From NCBI RefSeq assembly GCF_028551255.1, contig NZ_CP117030.1:868001-932000 (forward strand): DNA of 64,000 nucleotides, read 5' to 3'. The DNA comes from Vibrio tubiashii. Its GTDB lineage: Bacteria; Pseudomonadota; Gammaproteobacteria; Enterobacterales; Vibrionaceae. The position numbers were made by a program, and so were the translations under genes. How positions within the stretch are numbered: the stretch's first letter is position 1; the number at the start of each line of letters is the position of its first letter. The notes below the pieces were generated by a model. That model was given only the letters and a program-made list of their open reading frames with translations. It did not search any database and was not told the DNA's origin. Below are positions 45,045-52,627 of the stretch, piece after piece.

Positions 45045-46700
45045 ATGGATCAACTCTCAGCTACACTCAAAAAAATAGAAAAGCAAAACTACCACGCCTA
45101 CCAGCAACTCAAAGGCGAGTATGATTTTGGCGACTATACATTCCATATTGATTATGTTCAGGGTGACCCATACGCCTCTGCTTCACGTGTTCGTGCCATT
45201 CGTCCTTGGTCAGTTACAGGATTAGCTTGGCTGCGCGATACATCCCCTTCTTATCAAATTGCAGCCCGTGATTTTATTGCGCGCAGCTTCGCCCAATTTG
45301 CCAAGCAAGAAGCAAGCGTCAGTATTGCACTGACAGGCCAAACTGTGTTGGATAACACTGCTGTGCTATTCACAGAACAAGGAATAGAGTTACGATTTAG
45401 AATCAATTTACCTGCTGAAGGTCGTTCAGTTCTTGGTAAGAAAGCAGACAACATACTTACCTTCCATCTGCCTAAATTTATTCGCAAAGCGACATTAGAA
45501 CGCGAACTCGATCAGCAAGCGCTGATCAAGCACTGCCAAGTGATTGAGGATCAGACAGCGCTACGTAGCCAGTTAGAAAGCAAAGGGCTGCTTGCGTTTG
45601 TCGGTAACGGTTCAGTCTTACCTCGAATTTCAGGAAACTGCGACTCGCCGATGAAAGAGGCCGTTGAGTTTGTTGCTCCTCAAGCACTTGAAGTAACTTT
45701 AACCACCCCAAATAGTGGAGAAGTTAAAGGTTTAGGTATTCCTAAAGGAATCACGTTAATCGTCGGCGGTGGCTTTCACGGCAAATCAACTTTGCTCAAC
45801 GCCATTGAGCGCTCAATTTACGATCACATCCCGGGCGATGGTCGTGAGCGTATCGTAACAAATACGCTTGCGATGAAGATAAAAGCCGAAGATGGCCGCT
45901 GCGTTCATTCGCTTAATCTATCGAATTACATCAACCATCTGCCAATGGGTAAGGATACTTCAGATTTTTCTACCCAAGACGCTTCGGGCTCTACATCACA
46001 AGCCGCTTGGCTACAGGAGTCCATTGAGTCCGGCGCTAAGGCCATTTTGATTGATGAAGATACTTCAGCAACGAACTTTATGATTCGAGATGAACGCATG
46101 CAGGCGCTAGTGAGTAAAGGTGATGAACCAATCACGCCTTTAGTAGACCGAATTGCTCAGCTTAGTGAACAACTCGATATTTCAACTATCGTCGTTATGG
46201 GCGGCTCTGGCGACTACTTGGATGTTGCTGACACAGTCATTCAAATGCATGACTACCAAGCAATTGATGTGACGGAAAAAGCCAAACAAGTCGTCGAATT
46301 ACACCCTACGCAAAGACAGAATGAAAGTGAGTCTAGCCTAGAGTCATTCCGCCCACGAGGATTTAACTGTACAGCGCTACAGAAAATTTTGAGCGAAGGT
46401 AAATTTAGAATCGCCGCCAAAGGGCGTGATTCATTGAGGTTTGGTAAAGAGTACACAGACCTAAGTGCTTTGGAGCAATTAGAAACCACTAATGAGCTTA
46501 ATGCACTTGGTTGGGTTTGGTTCCAGTTTGCTCAGCAACCAGGTTGGTCTAAGCTTCCAGCCAAGGATATTGAGCGCTATTTAAGTGACGATTGGTACAC
46601 TACCATGCCAAATCAAGGTGACTTAGCCAAACCGCGTGTACTTGATGTTCTAGCGGCCCTTAATCGCATGCGTAAGTCTCAGTTTCGACCTTCCAAATGA
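45045..46700 (+). CDS. ABC-class P-loop ATPase (COG3044 type)
   Basis: 551 residues, soluble. Residues about 1-200 form a conserved N-terminal domain (DYTFHIDYVQGDPYASASRVR). The P-loop is GGGFHGKSTLLNAIE (about 243-257) and Walker B is AILIDEDTSATNFMIRD, where the DEDTSATNFM block is typical of this predicted ATPase family. A C-terminal region contains RPRGFNCTALQKIL. There is no membrane part or partner permease, so it is not a transporter. Function is not established. The gene is single and ends in a terminator. Confidence 0.8.
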   Translation: MDQLSATLKKIEKQNYHAYQQLKGEYDFGDYTFHIDYVQGDPYASASRVRAIRPWSVTGLAWLRDTSPSYQIAARDFIARSFAQFAKQEASVSIALTGQTVLDNTAVLFTEQGIELRFRINLPAEGRSVLGKKADNILTFHLPKFIRKATLERELDQQALIKHCQVIEDQTALRSQLESKGLLAFVGNGSVLPRISGNCDSPMKEAVEFVAPQALEVTLTTPNSGEVKGLGIPKGITLIVGGGFHGKSTLLNAIERSIYDHIPGDGRERIVTNTLAMKIKAEDGRCVHSLNLSNYINHLPMGKDTSDFSTQDASGSTSQAAWLQESIESGAKAILIDEDTSATNFMIRDERMQALVSKGDEPITPLVDRIAQLSEQLDISTIVVMGGSGDYLDVADTVIQMHDYQAIDVTEKAKQVVELHPTQRQNESESSLESFRPRGFNCTALQKILSEGKFRIAAKGRDSLRFGKEYTDLSALEQLETTNELNALGWVWFQFAQQPGWSKLPAKDIERYLSDDWYTTMPNQGDLAKPRVLDVLAALNRMRKSQFRPSK

Positions 46701-46724
46701 GGTTAAAACGGTAATCTGATGTAT

Positions 46725-46750
46725 AAAGCGCCTATTGATTGGGCGCTTTT
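46725..46750 (+). terminator. Intrinsic terminator after the ABC-class ATPase gene
   Basis: AAAGCGCC and GGCGCTTT pair across a nine-base loop, followed by TTTTCTTCT. Confidence 0.8.
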
Positions 46751-46764
46751 CTTCTCTACCGACT

Positions 46765-47286
46765 ATGAACTTCACTATTACCACTTCAAATCTCATTCTT
46801 CGTGACTTCACTCCATCAGACGTGAAACATTACGTCGATCAGTGCCAAGATCCTAAATACCAACGCTATTACAGCGAAGAAGATTGCTCGTTAGAGAAAA
46901 GTACCCTTCTTGCCAATATGTTTATTGAACAAGCTTTAGAGTTGCCACGAATTCAGTACCATCTTGCAATTCAGTGTAAGTTCTCGGGACACTACTTAGG
47001 TCTTGCAGCGCTACGGCTAGAACCACAAAACCAAGCCTCAATCGGCTGCGGCTTGGTAAGAAACAGACAAGGAAAAGGCGTTGCTGAAGAAGCGATGCTC
47101 GCCTTGATTAACTATGGGTTTAATCAACTCGATGTAAAACGTGTCTACGCCGAGACACTCTCTAGCAACAAAGCGGCGATAAGGCTTTGTAAACGTGTTG
47201 GTATGTCGATTGATTGCGAACGCACTAATGACCGATTCTTCAAAGATAAATGGTGGACCACGACCGTTTTACATATGACGCGTTAA
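46765..47286 (+). CDS. GNAT-family N-acetyltransferase (RimJ/RimL-like)
   Basis: 173 residues from ATG 46765; a TTG start at 46735 falls inside the upstream terminator and is rejected. TSNLILRDFTPSDVKHYVDQ opens the fold, and the acetyl-CoA-binding block is IGCGLVRNRQGKGVAEEAMLALINYGF, where RNRQGKGVAEE replaces the usual Q/RxxGxG/A loop. The C-terminal KRVYAETLSSNKAAIRLCKRVGM is typical of the RimJ/RimL group. The acceptor is unknown. There is no strong Shine-Dalgarno sequence. Confidence 0.82.
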   Translation: MNFTITTSNLILRDFTPSDVKHYVDQCQDPKYQRYYSEEDCSLEKSTLLANMFIEQALELPRIQYHLAIQCKFSGHYLGLAALRLEPQNQASIGCGLVRNRQGKGVAEEAMLALINYGFNQLDVKRVYAETLSSNKAAIRLCKRVGMSIDCERTNDRFFKDKWWTTTVLHMTR

Positions 47287-47375
47287 CCTTTGTTTCCCTC
47301 TTTGCTTAGATTCATCTTTGGTCTCATACGGCTCCCCCAAACAACTCCAACACCCAATTTACGCTCACTTATAGT

Positions 47376-47404
47376 TTGACATAAAACTTAAGTTTCATTA
47401 TTGT
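47376..47404 (+). promoter_or_regulatory. Sigma-70 promoter of the ABC importer operon
   Basis: TTGACA (47376-47381) and TATTGT (47399-47404) are separated by exactly 17 bases, 36 bases before the first start codon. The spacer holds a 12-bp perfect palindrome. Confidence 0.7.
47384..47395. promoter_or_regulatory. Palindrome AAACTTAAGTTT within the promoter spacer
   Basis: A perfect 12-bp dyad between the -35 and -10 elements. Its 10-bp core AACTTAAGTT recurs at 47443-47452 over the start codon, so it is a candidate repressor operator. Confidence 0.5.
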
Positions 47405-47439
47405 GCGTGGCACCTAAGAATAGTTATCATTTTTAATCA

Positions 47440-48201
47440 ATGAACTTAAGTTCTCAATCTTCTCGGACTTATTGGTTAAAGTCTCTAGTTGTCCCTACCC
47501 TTATCGTAACCGTATGGCACTTAGCTACCACCTATGGTGATATCAGTAGCTACATCTTACCATCACCTATTACGGTCGTAACTGCATTCACGGATATGTT
47601 GATGAGCGGTGAACTAGCCGAACACATACGTGCCAGTCTTCATCGAGTTGGTATTGGGTTCGGTACAACAGCTGTATTAGCGATTGCATTCGCCATGCTA
47701 TTTGTTCGCTTTCAAGGTCTATACGATTACTTCGAATTTCTATTTGAATGTCTGCGCGCAATCCCAGCTTTAGCGTTCAGCCCTTTATTTATCGTTTGGA
47801 TGGGAATTGGTGAAGCGCCAAAGTTGATGATCATCTTGTTTGCCTCTTTTTTCCCCGTGTTTCTCAACGCATATGGCGGCTTACAAAATGTCGATAAGAA
47901 ATACCTAGAGCTAGGCCGAAGCCTTGAGCTTAGCCAAAGTGAAATCATTAGACACATTCGCTTGCCTGCGGCACTGCCACAAATCATTACCGGGCTTAGA
48001 TTAGGGTTTGGATACAGTTGGCGTGCCTTGATGGGCGCAGAACTCATTGCCGCGGCGTCAGGTTTGGGGTTTCTCATTGTAGATGCCGAAGAATTGGCGC
48101 GAACCGATAAAGCGATGGCAGGGATCATCGTTATTGGCATCCTTGGCTTTTGCTTAGATTTCATCTTTAAGAAGGTTACCGCACATGCTATCCGTCACTA
48201 A
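47440..48201 (+). CDS. NitT/TauT-type ABC importer permease
   Basis: 253 residues with about six membrane spans. The binding-protein-dependent transport loop is LELGRSLELSQSEIIRHIRLPAALPQIITGLRLG, the EAA motif that contacts the ATPase. The SLHRVGIGFG block and ILPSPITVVTAF at the N-terminus are typical of the SsuC/TauC/ThiX group. The substrate could be a sulphonate, a thiamine precursor or another small organic compound; sequence does not decide. No ribosome site is visible before the ATG. It overlaps the ATPase gene by 17 bases. Confidence 0.85.
   Translation: MNLSSQSSRTYWLKSLVVPTLIVTVWHLATTYGDISSYILPSPITVVTAFTDMLMSGELAEHIRASLHRVGIGFGTTAVLAIAFAMLFVRFQGLYDYFEFLFECLRAIPALAFSPLFIVWMGIGEAPKLMIILFASFFPVFLNAYGGLQNVDKKYLELGRSLELSQSEIIRHIRLPAALPQIITGLRLGFGYSWRALMGAELIAAASGLGFLIVDAEELARTDKAMAGIIVIGILGFCLDFIFKKVTAHAIRH
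47442..47453. promoter_or_regulatory. Second copy of the palindrome, at the start codon
   Basis: GAACTTAAGTTC is a perfect 12-bp dyad that begins at the third base of the ATG of the permease gene. It shares AACTTAAGTT with the promoter copy, 58 bases away centre to centre. Confidence 0.5.
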
Positions 48202-48886
48202 TTTATCCAAGTCATTTGATGATCCGCAACAAGGGAAATCTTATGTCCTTAAAGGCGTCAATCTAAGCGTCGAAGCGGGAGAATTTGTCGCCGTCTTAGG
48301 TAAAAGTGGTTGTGGTAAAAGTACGCTGATTAAATGCTTATCAGGTATGCATGATGCCTGTAGTGGGCAAATTCAAGCTGCAGAAAACTTGGTTTCAGGT
48401 TACGTATTCCAAGAGCCTCGCTTGTTACCTTGGTATACCGTCAAACAAAACCTTCAATTAGCGTTTAACAAGCAGCTACGAAACTCTGACGAGGCACTTA
48501 AGGCTATTGAAAGCGCGTTAACGTTAACAGGCATACTCGACAAAATTGACGCCTTCCCGAATCAACTTAGCGGTGGGATGGCTCAACGCGTCGCCATAGC
48601 CCGTTCTTTGTGCCGGAAGCCTAATCTTCTGTATATGGATGAACCCTTCAGCGCATTGGATGCTTTGACCCGTCAGAACATGCAGACCGAATTAAAACGT
48701 ATCCATCAGAAAACACAATGTAGCGTTATCTTTATAACTCACGATGTTCGAGAAGCAGTAGCACTCGCTGATCGTATTTTGGTGATTGAAAATGGCGTAT
48801 TTAAATTTGAATACGACGTAAAACAATCAAGTTTAACTCGTGAACAGCTAACACAAACCATTATCCAGCAATCATTCAACCATTAG
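48185..48886 (+). CDS. NitT/TauT-type ABC importer ATPase
   Basis: 233 residues. Walker A is LGKSGCGKSTLIKCLSG, the Q-loop is VFQEPRLLPW, the signature is LSGGMAQRVAIARS, Walker B is LLYMDEPFSALD and the switch His lies in IFITHDVREAVALAD. All are intact. It lies between the permease and binding-protein genes in one operon and energises uptake. Confidence 0.88.
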   Translation: MLSVTNLSKSFDDPQQGKSYVLKGVNLSVEAGEFVAVLGKSGCGKSTLIKCLSGMHDACSGQIQAAENLVSGYVFQEPRLLPWYTVKQNLQLAFNKQLRNSDEALKAIESALTLTGILDKIDAFPNQLSGGMAQRVAIARSLCRKPNLLYMDEPFSALDALTRQNMQTELKRIHQKTQCSVIFITHDVREAVALADRILVIENGVFKFEYDVKQSSLTREQLTQTIIQQSFNH

Positions 48887-48895
48887 GAGAACTCA

Positions 48896-49843
48896 GTGAA
48901 AAAACTAATTGCAGTTTGTGCTGCAGCAGCGTCATTAGTATGTAATATCGCTTTCGCAGAAACCAAAAAAGTTGTTAATGTAACTTACGTACCTACCCCG
49001 TTTAACTTGCAGCTTATGGTTATGCGCGACCAAGGGATCTTAGATCAAGAGTTAGCAAAACATGGTGCAACTGTTGAGTGGCACAAGATCAGTTCAGGGG
49101 TTCATCAAGCGAAAGCCATGGCTTCGGGCTCTGTTGACATCGCTTCTGTGATGAATACAAACTCTTTCCTGATGGCAAACCGAGAAGGAAACAGCCTGAA
49201 GGTGATTGGTACTGTCGCAAGACCAAGCAAAATCTTTTCTCTGGTAGCCTCGCCTAAGTTTGAAGGGGATATCAAAGATCTAGCCGGTAAAAAAGTGGCA
49301 GGTGTTAAAGGAACAGTAGTACAACAGATGCTAGTCGCACAACTTGCTGCCAATGACATGACTCAGTCGGACGTAAAATTCATCAATATGGCAACGCCGA
49401 AAGCATTTAATGCTTTAATGGCAGGTAGCATCGACGCTGGTCTTCTTACTTCAAGCTATATTCTTAAAGCTCAAGATGGTGGTGCTCGTGTGCTCGCCAC
49501 AGCGGATGGTTACATCAACCCAATTTTAATCAGTGCTACAACGGATAAGTTCGCCTCTGAAAACCCTCAGTTAGTTGAAGCCTTCCTTGAAGCTCAACGC
49601 AAAGCGATGAATTACATTAAAACTAATTATCAGCAAGCAATCGCAATTGGTGCGACAGAACACGGCGTATCCAATGAACAGGCAGAAAAACTGACGGATT
49701 GGTCTGCTCTTGCCGGTCACTTTGGTCAAGACGACATGCAAGCTCTGAAAAATGATACCCAGTTTTTAATAGAGAACGGCTTAATGCGTGATGGGCTCGA
49801 TGTGGAAAGCTTAGTAGCGCCAACATCGGCAACCTACCTATAA
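48896..49843 (+). CDS. NitT/TauT-type ABC importer substrate-binding protein
   Basis: 315 residues with a GTG start after GGAGAA. The signal peptide runs to about residue 21 (IAFAE). The mature protein has the NMT1/SsuA-like plan: VNVTYVPTPFNLQLMVMRDQGI, MASGSVDIASVMNTNSFLMA, LAGKKVAGVKGTVVQQML and AFNALMAGSIDAGLL. It captures the substrate in the periplasm for the permease and ATPase encoded just upstream. The ligand is unknown; there is no TPP riboswitch upstream that would point to thiamine precursors. Confidence 0.85.
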   Translation: MKKLIAVCAAAASLVCNIAFAETKKVVNVTYVPTPFNLQLMVMRDQGILDQELAKHGATVEWHKISSGVHQAKAMASGSVDIASVMNTNSFLMANREGNSLKVIGTVARPSKIFSLVASPKFEGDIKDLAGKKVAGVKGTVVQQMLVAQLAANDMTQSDVKFINMATPKAFNALMAGSIDAGLLTSSYILKAQDGGARVLATADGYINPILISATTDKFASENPQLVEAFLEAQRKAMNYIKTNYQQAIAIGATEHGVSNEQAEKLTDWSALAGHFGQDDMQALKNDTQFLIENGLMRDGLDVESLVAPTSATYL

Positions 49844-49860
49844 ATTGTTTCCTAAACTAA

Positions 49861-49887
49861 AAAAGGTCGTGTTAATCACGACCTTTT
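49861..49887 (+). terminator. Terminator after the ABC importer operon
   Basis: AAAAGGTCGTG, a TTAAT loop and CACGACCTTTT form a perfect 11-bp stem with A and T flanks, so it may serve both this operon and the leftward DnaJ-related gene at 49903. Confidence 0.85.
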
Positions 49888-49902
49888 CTATACATTCTCT
49901 AC

Positions 49903-50526
49903 CTAGTGACGCAATATATGCCAAGCCTCACACAAAACTCTAAATCTATCACTATCACCATTGTCTCGATCAGGGTGCCATTTTAATGCGAGTTTACGCC
50001 ATGTTTTGCGTATCTCAGTTTGGCTCGCATCTTGCGGCAACTCAAACAAGCTAAGCGCCTTGGCGCGGTCCATCTCTTTGCCATTGGTACTTCCGACAAA
50101 CTCACGGTAACGAGTCCAGAACTCATTGAGAAGACGTTTTACTTCACCCTCTTCTGCTTCATAGTTCTTCCAATGGATGTAGTAGTCCCTAAGAGGATCG
50201 TGGTGATCAACTTCATGTCCAGGCACTTGATGAGATGGCATTAAAATAATGTTCATCGCCTCTACCTGTAACCACTTATCGGGATAGAGTGTTTCTTGTA
50301 GCTGGTACAAAGCGTTCATGATAAGAAAGTTGCGCTTGAATAGATCTTTTTCTGGCGAATCGTCAAGCAGTGGGATAAAACCGAGTTCTCCGAGATGAGA
50401 AGCTAGTGTATGTACTTTCCATCCGCTCGGCTTTTTCCGAAGTACTTCAAGAATTGGCCAAAGCAAAGGGTTTTCCATGTATTGCTGAAATTGCGCAGTG
50501 AGCTCTTGTCGTTCTTGCATAAACAC
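49903..50526 (-). CDS. DnaJ-related protein with C-terminal J domain
   Basis: About 207 residues. I place the start at GTG 50526 because AAGGAG lies six bases before it; the next ATG, 50520, is twelve bases away. The N-terminal part (ENPLLWPILEVLRKKPSGWKVHTLASHL, then KDLFKRNFLIMNALYQLQ) is the DNAJ-related domain. The C-terminal J domain (about 155-207) has LFELPQDASQTEIRKTWRKLALKWHPDRD with the HPD tripeptide that stimulates Hsp70 ATPase. It should be a specialised DnaK co-chaperone; its client is unknown. Confidence 0.82.
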   Translation of the reverse strand: MFMQERQELTAQFQQYMENPLLWPILEVLRKKPSGWKVHTLASHLGELGFIPLLDDSPEKDLFKRNFLIMNALYQLQETLYPDKWLQVEAMNIILMPSHQVPGHEVDHHDPLRDYYIHWKNYEAEEGEVKRLLNEFWTRYREFVGSTNGKEMDRAKALSLFELPQDASQTEIRKTWRKLALKWHPDRDNGDSDRFRVLCEAWHILRH

Positions 50527-50606
50527 TCTTATCTCCTTCCCCTTCAATAAAAGACATAAAGCCTTCTTTGTCGAGTTTCTAGCTTGATAAATGTCGCCTG
50601 CGCCAT

Positions 50607-50634
50607 AAAAAAAGAGCCGCATTCGCGACCCTTT
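50607..50634 (-). terminator. Terminator after the 2-oxoglutarate oxygenase gene
   Basis: Read leftward, AAAGGGTCGC and GCGGCTCTTT pair over ten positions with two G-T wobbles, a GAAT loop and a following T run. Confidence 0.7.
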
Positions 50635-50651
50635 CTTTACTGAGTGTTTTA

Positions 50652-51491
50652 TTAAATAACACCAAGCTCACGCAGGCGTTCCATCAGGTAACTGTCTGCA
50701 GTGTGACGCTCCGAAAGCACCACTTCAGGTTTTGGGTGCAAGAATAATGGCAACGAGATACGAGACTGTTCTTGACGCTCACCAGTCGGGTTAATCACTC
50801 GGTGCGTCGTCGACGGGAAGTAACCGCCTGATGCTTCTTGCAACATATCACCGATATTGATGATCAGGTTACCAAAGTCACATGGTACGTCTAACCAGTC
50901 GCCTTCTTTACTTAGAACTTGCAGGCCAGGTTCGTTTGCAGCTGGTAGAACAGTAAGTAAGTTAATATCTTCGTGCGCTGCGGCGCGGATAGCACCTGGC
51001 TCTTCATCACCTGTCATTGGTGGGTAGTGAAGAATACGTAGTAAGGTTTTGTCGCTACCATTGATCATTTCTGACAATGCAACAGAGAACTTCTCTTGTA
51101 CTTCTACAGGCGCATGCGCCTCTACCCAACCTAATAGCTCTTCAGCAAATGCGTTAGCACGGTTGTAGTAATCCATGATTTGCTCTTTAAGCTCTTCAGG
51201 CATTTGTCCCCAAGGGTAAACGTGGAAGTACTCTTTGATATCTTTTACTGTGTGGCCCTTCGCCACTTCAGAAACACTCGGTGGGAAGTAGCCGTCTTGC
51301 GTTTCAACATTAAAATGAAATTCATTTTTACGCTCAGACATAAAGAACTGGTACCAATTCTCGTAAATTGACTCAACGAGCTCTTTTGGAATTGGGTGGT
51401 TCTTTAAAACACCGAAGCCTGTTTCACGTAGTGACGTAACAAACAGTTCGGCAGCATTTTCCGCTTGATAATCGACAGTTTCCAGTTTCAT
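50652..51491 (-). CDS. Isopenicillin N synthase-family 2-oxoglutarate/Fe(II) dioxygenase
   Basis: 279 residues. The double-stranded beta-helix iron site is His173-x-Asp175 (AAHEDINLLTVL) and His230 (STTHRVINP); Arg244 in RIS is the 2-oxoglutarate contact. The N-terminal DIOX_N part has FVTSLRETGFGVLKNH. The GxGxxPP-like and GDMLQEASGGYFPST segments are typical of the IPNS family. The substrate is unknown; bacterial members of this type are not necessarily antibiotic enzymes. It is a single gene with its own terminator. Confidence 0.83.
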   Translation of the reverse strand: MKLETVDYQAENAAELFVTSLRETGFGVLKNHPIPKELVESIYENWYQFFMSERKNEFHFNVETQDGYFPPSVSEVAKGHTVKDIKEYFHVYPWGQMPEELKEQIMDYYNRANAFAEELLGWVEAHAPVEVQEKFSVALSEMINGSDKTLLRILHYPPMTGDEEPGAIRAAAHEDINLLTVLPAANEPGLQVLSKEGDWLDVPCDFGNLIINIGDMLQEASGGYFPSTTHRVINPTGERQEQSRISLPLFLHPKPEVVLSERHTADSYLMERLRELGVI

Positions 51492-51722
51492 GACTTTTAC
51501 TTTCTAATAGTTATGTATGTGAGCAAACGATTGTAGTTGTGACAATTTAGTAAAGCAAACGATAAGCTATGAGTGACATTCATTTGAGTAGAGAGTGTGC
51601 AAAAAGGCTAAGTTTCAACATATTTTGTGACTACGAGCAGATTTTAGTCGCCAAATAAAAATAATTGAACGGTGTTTTATTAAATGTCATTATAGGTCTA
51701 TTCTAGCCAAAGGAGAGATTCT

Positions 51723-52334
51723 ATGAATCGAGGTTATTCAAAGACACTGATTGGACTTTCTATTGCCTATAGCTGCGTCTTTATATTTTCAGCTATAGAG
51801 CCAATGTCACGCGCGGTTTGGTTAGCGGAGATCATTCCAGCAGCATTAATTTTCGTCACCATATGGGTAGCATCGCGCCGCTATACATTTTCAAACACCG
51901 CTTATGTATTGATGTTTGTTTGGCTATGCCTACACACTGTTGGCGCGAAGTATACTTTTGCCGAGGTCCCTTTCGACTGGTTTAATCAACTTATTGGTTC
52001 TGAGCGCAACAACTTCGATCGCGTAGCGCACTTCTCGATAGGGCTTTATGCCTACCCGGTTGCAGAGTACCTTGTTAGAAAGAAAAAGCTTGGACTTGGC
52101 ATAGCAACAAGCTACGCGCTGTTTGCCATAATGGCCTTAGCAGCAGGATATGAGATCATCGAATGGTGGTATGCGGCGCTTGCCGGTGGTGACGAGGGCA
52201 TAGCATTCTTAGGCTCACAAGGTGATATTTGGGATGCTCAAAAAGATATGTTGATGGATACGCTTGGCGCAATCTGTTCTCTGATATTACTGACTGTTCA
52301 GCATCGAGTATTTTCTTCTATCCATGCTAAATAA
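51723..52334 (+). CDS. yjdF: DUF2238 inner-membrane protein YjdF
   Basis: 203 residues with about six membrane spans. NNFDRVAHFSIGLYAYPVAEYLVR and YEIIEWWYA...GSQGDIWDAQKDMLMDTLGA are the diagnostic DUF2238 blocks with conserved charged residues in or next to the membrane. AAAGGAGAG precedes the ATG. Function unknown. Its last 37 bases overlap the 3' end of cutA on the opposite strand. Confidence 0.87.
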   Translation: MNRGYSKTLIGLSIAYSCVFIFSAIEPMSRAVWLAEIIPAALIFVTIWVASRRYTFSNTAYVLMFVWLCLHTVGAKYTFAEVPFDWFNQLIGSERNNFDRVAHFSIGLYAYPVAEYLVRKKKLGLGIATSYALFAIMALAAGYEIIEWWYAALAGGDEGIAFLGSQGDIWDAQKDMLMDTLGAICSLILLTVQHRVFSSIHAK

Positions 52335-52618
52335 GGATTAAACCCTTCAACGAACGGAACTTGAACAATCTGAGGCACTTCGTAATCATGCTCTGATACG
52401 ATAACTTGCTCAAGTTCCGCATAACACGCTTTTTTCGTTTTCATGATCAGCAAGGTTTCTTTGTCACTACATAGAGAGCCATTCCAAACATAATGACTTT
52501 CAATTGGCATAGTTTGGATACACGCTGCAAGTTGTTTGCCAAGCACCGCACTAATAATACTCTGACTGTTTTCCTGACTGTTTGTTGTCGTCAGAACGAT
52601 ACAAAACTGGCCGCTCAT
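52298..52618 (-). CDS. cutA: Divalent-cation tolerance protein CutA
   Basis: 106 residues matching the CutA1 family: LTTTNSQENSQSIISAVLGKQLAACIQTMPIESHYVWNG at the start, LLIMKTKKACYAELEQVI, then HDYEVPQIVQVPFVEGFNPYLAWIEE at the end. It forms a trimer with a ferredoxin-like fold; a role in copper tolerance was proposed but is weakly supported. It follows helD by nine bases, and its ribosome site AAGGGAAAGCA lies at the helD stop, so the two form an operon. Confidence 0.92.
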   Translation of the reverse strand: MSGQFCIVLTTTNSQENSQSIISAVLGKQLAACIQTMPIESHYVWNGSLCSDKETLLIMKTKKACYAELEQVIVSEHDYEVPQIVQVPFVEGFNPYLAWIEENTRC

Positions 52619-52627
52619 TGCTTTCCC

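Noticed and set aside
46735..46764. Upstream TTG start for the GNAT acetyltransferase
   Set aside because: It lies within the loop and 3' arm of the preceding terminator.
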